Shown here in pieces: positions 61,287 through 64,000 of a DNA stretch of 64,000 nt. The position numbers were made by a program, and so were the translations under genes. The notes below the pieces were generated by a model. It did not search any database and had not been told where the DNA came from. It saw only the letters and a program-made list of their open reading frames with translations. Source of the stretch: Clostridiales bacterium (lineage in GTDB: Bacteria > Bacillota > Clostridia > Saccharofermentanales > Saccharofermentanaceae); contig JAFRQR010000025.1 of the NCBI GenBank assembly GCA_017428545.1, forward strand, positions 1 through 64,000, in the 5' to 3' direction. The first letter of the stretch is position 1, and each line of letters opens with the position of its first letter.

Positions 61287-61706
61287 TCAGAGCATCAGAA
61301 TGATCGAAAGGAGGTCCATGATTACGAGAGCGGCGCAAACCACACTCATCAGGATCGCGAGGATACCGAGTCCCGGAAGGCTCTTCTTTTTCCTGAAGAT
61401 TCCTTTCAGGCAGACAAATCCCAAAACACAGGTTACGACGCTGATAAATACTGCGATAAAATAGATCAGATGACGCGGTTGCGAAATGTCGATATTTTCC
61501 ATATCGAGGTCCAGCGCGTACTTAGAAGCAGATGCAAGAAATGACAAAATAAAAAAGAAAACGGAAAGGCCGATATGGTACGGCGGCTTTTCATCCTGTA
61601 CGGTTGCATCTTCTATTTCAGGTGTCTCATTCAGGTTCGCGCCGCAGTGCTTACAGACCGGTGCCGTGTTGGCATTCTGCGCATCACATTTCGGACAGAT
61701 CTTCAT
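61287..61706 (-). CDS. Zinc-ribbon membrane protein
   Basis: About 139 residues from ATG 61706 (GGAGG 6 bases upstream). An N-terminal zinc ribbon (CPKCDAQ and CKHCGAN) precedes three membrane helices (YHIGLSVFFFILSFLASAS, LIYFIAVFISVVTCVLGFVCL and LGILAILMSVVCAALVIMDLL). This layout is common in Clostridia and has no assigned function. It lies between two polysaccharide-degradation genes. Confidence 0.75.
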   Translation of the reverse strand: MKICPKCDAQNANTAPVCKHCGANLNETPEIEDATVQDEKPPYHIGLSVFFFILSFLASASKYALDLDMENIDISQPRHLIYFIAVFISVVTCVLGFVCLKGIFRKKKSLPGLGILAILMSVVCAALVIMDLLSIILML

Positions 61707-61813
61707 AAAAAACCTCCACTTCGTGCGGAACCGCACACTTGTCATCCACCAATGATTATAGCAAAAGGTATTCTCTATAAACAGATGACAAAATCTAGAA
61801 GTAGAGGTCTTTT

Positions 61814-61846
61814 CTTATGTAAGTTTTTCTGATCTTATGTAAGTTT
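61814..61846. repeat. 20-base-period direct repeat at the GH10 stop
   Basis: CTTATGTAAGTTT occurs at 61814-61826 and again at 61834-61846. The second copy contains the TAA of the xylanase gene. It looks like a recent duplication of the gene's last codons. Confidence 0.7.
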
Positions 61847-63040
61847 CACTTTAGTTTCGGAATCGTCGGTAAAGGTAGCCGCTGCTTCTTTTCCTTCGGA
61901 AGAAATCCTATAATCGCCCTTAAATGCGTCGATCACGGCATATCCGTCCTTGTCGGTGGTAACTGACGTATCTGTCCACCACTCACCTCTGACAAGATCC
62001 TTCAGCATAGTGTAGGAAGGTTTCACGGAATTATCCAGACGGAGGAATCCGCTCGGAGCCTTCAGCCACGCGCCGTCTCTATAGTCCCAGGTCGTGATCG
62101 CTTTTACCAGCGGATGGGAGAACAGGATGCGATACATCTCTTCGATCTCTTTTGCCTGTCTTTCCTCACCTTCCGGTGTCGTCGGCCATTCATCGACCTG
62201 CCAGTCGTTGAGGTCTTCGATATACGCCGGCATGATCTCTCCGGAGATCAGGGTATTCTCCGTAAAGTGAATGGGAAGTCCGAATCTTTCGAAACGCTCG
62301 AGCACTTCTTCGAGTTTCTCCCTTCCCCAGAAGCCCTGATGCTGGTGAGACTGAATACCGATCGCACTGATCGGGGCCCCGGCATCTAAGCACTCCTCGA
62401 TAAGTTCTGCATATTTCTCGGAAGTATTAAAGTCGTTCAAAAGAAGGACCGCATCCGGATTTTGGGCATGGGCTTCATCGAAAACCGCCTTCACAAGCGG
62501 TACTCTTCCGTATTCATTACAGATCCTGGTGACCGCGTTATCGTACTTGTCAAAGATCGGCATGATGACGACTTCGTTAATGACATCCCACATATCGATC
62601 ACGCCTTTAAAACCGGAAACTTCACGGTCTATTCTCTCGAGCTGCTTTTTCAGGATCGTCTTATTGTCATACTTCATGAGCCAGTCGGCGCAGACAGTAT
62701 GCCAGCAGAGCGGATGGCCCTTGACCTTGACGTTCTTTTCTTTGAGGTACTTGGCGACCTGCATGAGTTTTTCCGTATCCGGTTTTCCTTCCTCGGGCTC
62801 GAAACGTCCCCAGTAGAACGGAAGTGTCGCGTAGTTAAATACCGCGAGCCACTTGTCGATCGCATCCTGAAGCTCCGTCGCTCCCATCGTTACATAGGGA
62901 AGAAAATCAAACGCGCCGCAGCCGAAAAGGAACTCATGGTTCGTCTGGCTGACACGGATCTCTTTGTTGGCAAGTGCTTTTCCCTCATTATCCGTGAAAA
63001 GCACTTTCTTACTGACTTTTCTATGCGAAATATCCATCAT
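61835..63040 (-). CDS. GH10 endo-1,4-beta-xylanase
   Basis: 401 residues. GH10 landmarks: LPFYWGRFEPEEG, KGHPLCWHTV, MWDVINEV (acid/base Glu), IQSHQHQGF and HFTENTL (nucleophile Glu). No signal peptide is visible, so it probably cuts imported xylo-oligosaccharides. The last 90 residues (after ITTWDYRDGAW) form a small C-terminal beta domain. It abuts an alcohol dehydrogenase gene and follows GH127 in the same direction. Confidence 0.92.
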   Translation of the reverse strand: MMDISHRKVSKKVLFTDNEGKALANKEIRVSQTNHEFLFGCGAFDFLPYVTMGATELQDAIDKWLAVFNYATLPFYWGRFEPEEGKPDTEKLMQVAKYLKEKNVKVKGHPLCWHTVCADWLMKYDNKTILKKQLERIDREVSGFKGVIDMWDVINEVVIMPIFDKYDNAVTRICNEYGRVPLVKAVFDEAHAQNPDAVLLLNDFNTSEKYAELIEECLDAGAPISAIGIQSHQHQGFWGREKLEEVLERFERFGLPIHFTENTLISGEIMPAYIEDLNDWQVDEWPTTPEGEERQAKEIEEMYRILFSHPLVKAITTWDYRDGAWLKAPSGFLRLDNSVKPSYTMLKDLVRGEWWTDTSVTTDKDGYAVIDAFKGDYRISSEGKEAAATFTDDSETKVKLT

Positions 63041-63047
63041 GTTCTCC

Positions 63048-64000
63048 TTATACCATCAGCTTGTAGATCTTTGCGCAGTCATCTTCGTTCAGCGTCATGA
63101 AACCGGAGATCGTGCCGTTTCCACCATCGCCGTAAAGCAGTGAATGAACAAGCTTCGGAATATCATCTGAGTTCGCGCCAAGCGATTCAAGATCTTCCGG
63201 CATGCCGATCGAGATCAGGAAGTGTTTGAAAGCGTCGATACCTGCTTTTGCCGTGATCTCAGGATGCTCGAAATCCATCTGACAGCCCCAAACGCGGACT
63301 GCAGCCTGCGCAAAACGCATGACGTTATGCGGCATCTCATATGTGTGCACAGCCGGCATTACGACCGCAAGACCCGCGCCGTGAGCGCAGTCATAAAGCG
63401 CGGAAAGCTCATGCTCGATCATGTGTGACAGCCAGTCCTGGGATCTTCCGACACCACAGGTGTGGTTATGCGCGACCATTCCGGCCCACATGATGTTTGC
63501 TCTCGCTTCGTAGTTATCGGGATCAGAAATTACGCGAGGTCCTTCATGGATCATTGTCAGAAGGAGTCCTTCGATCAGGCGGTCAGTTACCTCGACCTCT
63601 TTACTGTTCGTGATATATCTCTCGTAAAGGTGCGCCATGATATCCGTGATACCGCAGGCTGTCTGGAACGGCGACAGTGTCTGTGTAAGAGCAGGGTTCA
63701 GGATACTGAACTTCGGACGGATCGCGTCACCGCTGGCACCGCGCTTGAACATACCTTCTTCTTTCGTGATAACAGAGTCCGGGCTGCCTTCTGATCCTGC
63801 AGCTGCGATGGTCAGGATCGTTCCGATCGGAAGTGCTTTTTCGATGCGCTTACCCTGGTAAAAATCCCAGAAATCACCGTCATAGACCACACCTGCCGCG
63901 ATGGCTTTACCGGAGTCGATCGTACTTCCGCCGCCGACTGCGAGAACAAAGTCAACACTTTCCTTTTTACAAAGATCGATACCTTCGTATACAAGACCGG
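63048..64000 (-). CDS. Iron-containing alcohol dehydrogenase, 5' end outside window
   Basis: At least 317 residues, entering from the window edge. The visible NAD-binding part is LAVGGGSTIDSGKAIA. The iron site is in IMAHLYERY, MIEHELSALYDCAHGAGLAVVMP (His ligands), and the core matches YqhD/BdhA-type butanol dehydrogenases. It reduces aldehydes to alcohols in fermentation. The stop is 8 bases before the GH10 start, so both may share a message. Confidence 0.9.
   Translation of the reverse strand, partial: GLVYEGIDLCKKESVDFVLAVGGGSTIDSGKAIAAGVVYDGDFWDFYQGKRIEKALPIGTILTIAAAGSEGSPDSVITKEEGMFKRGASGDAIRPKFSILNPALTQTLSPFQTACGITDIMAHLYERYITNSKEVEVTDRLIEGLLLTMIHEGPRVISDPDNYEARANIMWAGMVAHNHTCGVGRSQDWLSHMIEHELSALYDCAHGAGLAVVMPAVHTYEMPHNVMRFAQAAVRVWGCQMDFEHPEITAKAGIDAFKHFLISIGMPEDLESLGANSDDIPKLVHSLLYGDGGNGTISGFMTLNEDDCAKIYKLMV

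Larger units (their letters stand above)
157..63840. repeat. Dispersed over-represented motif AAAAGCAC(T)
   Basis: The 8-mer AAAAGCAC was counted by eye 34 times on the two strands (about two expected for 64 kb): 15 as AAAAGCAC and 19 as GTGCTTTT on the plus strand. The next base is T in 23, C in 8, A in 2 and G in 1. It occurs in genes in several reading frames and between genes (23747, 56504). Left ends: 157, 5785, 7709, 10138, 10594, 11440, 12394, 15165, 20227, 22936, 23747, 24693, 28544, 31542, 31881, 33753, 35772, 35970, 37686, 38207, 42632, 44397, 45818, 47425, 49202, 49648, 51307, 54121, 56504, 59817, 60207, 62974, 62997, 63833. Confidence 0.75.

Noticed and set aside
1..64000. CRISPR arrays, insertion sequences, tRNA or rRNA genes
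   Set aside because: None seen on reading; no spaced repeats, transposase motifs or cloverleaf-like segments were found.

Overview
The window looks like the chromosome of a plant-fibre-degrading gut or rumen Bacillota (class Clostridia, Lachnospiraceae- or Oscillospiraceae-like). This is inferred from moderate GC, GGAGG ribosome sites, short lipoprotein signals, zinc-ribbon membrane proteins, GH10 and GH127 glycosidases, EFR1-type ferredoxin-flavodoxins and DUF6273/DUF6320/DUF4405 proteins. No rRNA, tRNA, CRISPR array, insertion sequence or phage gene was seen. Most genes lie on the minus strand. The plus-strand exceptions are an ABC exporter (9.5-12.1 kb), a DUF6273 lipoprotein (41.7-43.0 kb), a cyclic-nucleotide-binding protein (47.7-48.6 kb) and a lipoprotein/radical SAM pair (55.1-56.5 kb).

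0.1-9.3 kb: mostly single small-molecule enzymes (tyrosine phosphatase end, P-loop kinase, quinone reductase, MATE pump, GNATs, HD nucleotidase, ADP-ribosylglycohydrolase, VOC, methyltransferase, APH-like kinase), ending with a zinc-ribbon TIR protein. 9.4-13.7 kb: an ABC exporter of two membrane subunits and one ATPase behind a MerR-type 19-bp-spacer promoter, facing a MerR regulator fused to a glutamine-amidotransferase-like domain that has lost catalytic residues. 13.7-25.4 kb: DinB-like, GNAT, NUDIX, TIGR04076, a frameshifted methyltransferase, an esterase/acyltransferase/DUF6320 operon, and a TetR with twin operators upstream of an aldo/keto reductase and a flavodoxin lipoprotein. 25.4-36.6 kb: HD phosphohydrolase with a repeat-rich upstream region, an AraC-GGDEF fusion, and a dense run of kinases, hydrolases and acetyltransferases.

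36.6-44 kb: the operon SPFH/zinc-ribbon protein, membrane protein, TIR-DUF6273 protein, then YlmH, flanked by a divergent two-domain DUF6273 lipoprotein and another zinc-ribbon membrane protein. 44-47.6 kb: overlapping PlsC acyltransferase, GT8 glycosyltransferase and GT8-PlsC fusion, probably for a glycolipid. 47.7-55 kb: cNMP-binding protein, HAD phosphatase, PEBP lipoprotein, AraC regulator, Fe-S aldo/keto reductase, DUF4037 protein, a 53-residue SHOCT-like protein and a DHH phosphoesterase.

55-59 kb holds the strongest candidate for a new system: a 100-residue lipoprotein with three evenly spaced [VMI]-Y-G-P-x-x-D motifs, directly followed by a radical SAM/SPASM enzyme with the same ribosome-site sequence, behind a leader with competing hairpins. 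This looks like a ribosomally made, radical-SAM-modified surface peptide. A MacB-type ABC transporter converges on it. 59-64 kb: GH127, a zinc-ribbon membrane protein, a GH10 xylanase and an iron-type alcohol dehydrogenase cut by the window edge.

Across the whole window the 8-mer AAAAGCAC was counted by eye 34 times on the two strands (about two expected by chance), usually followed by T, in several reading frames and between genes.
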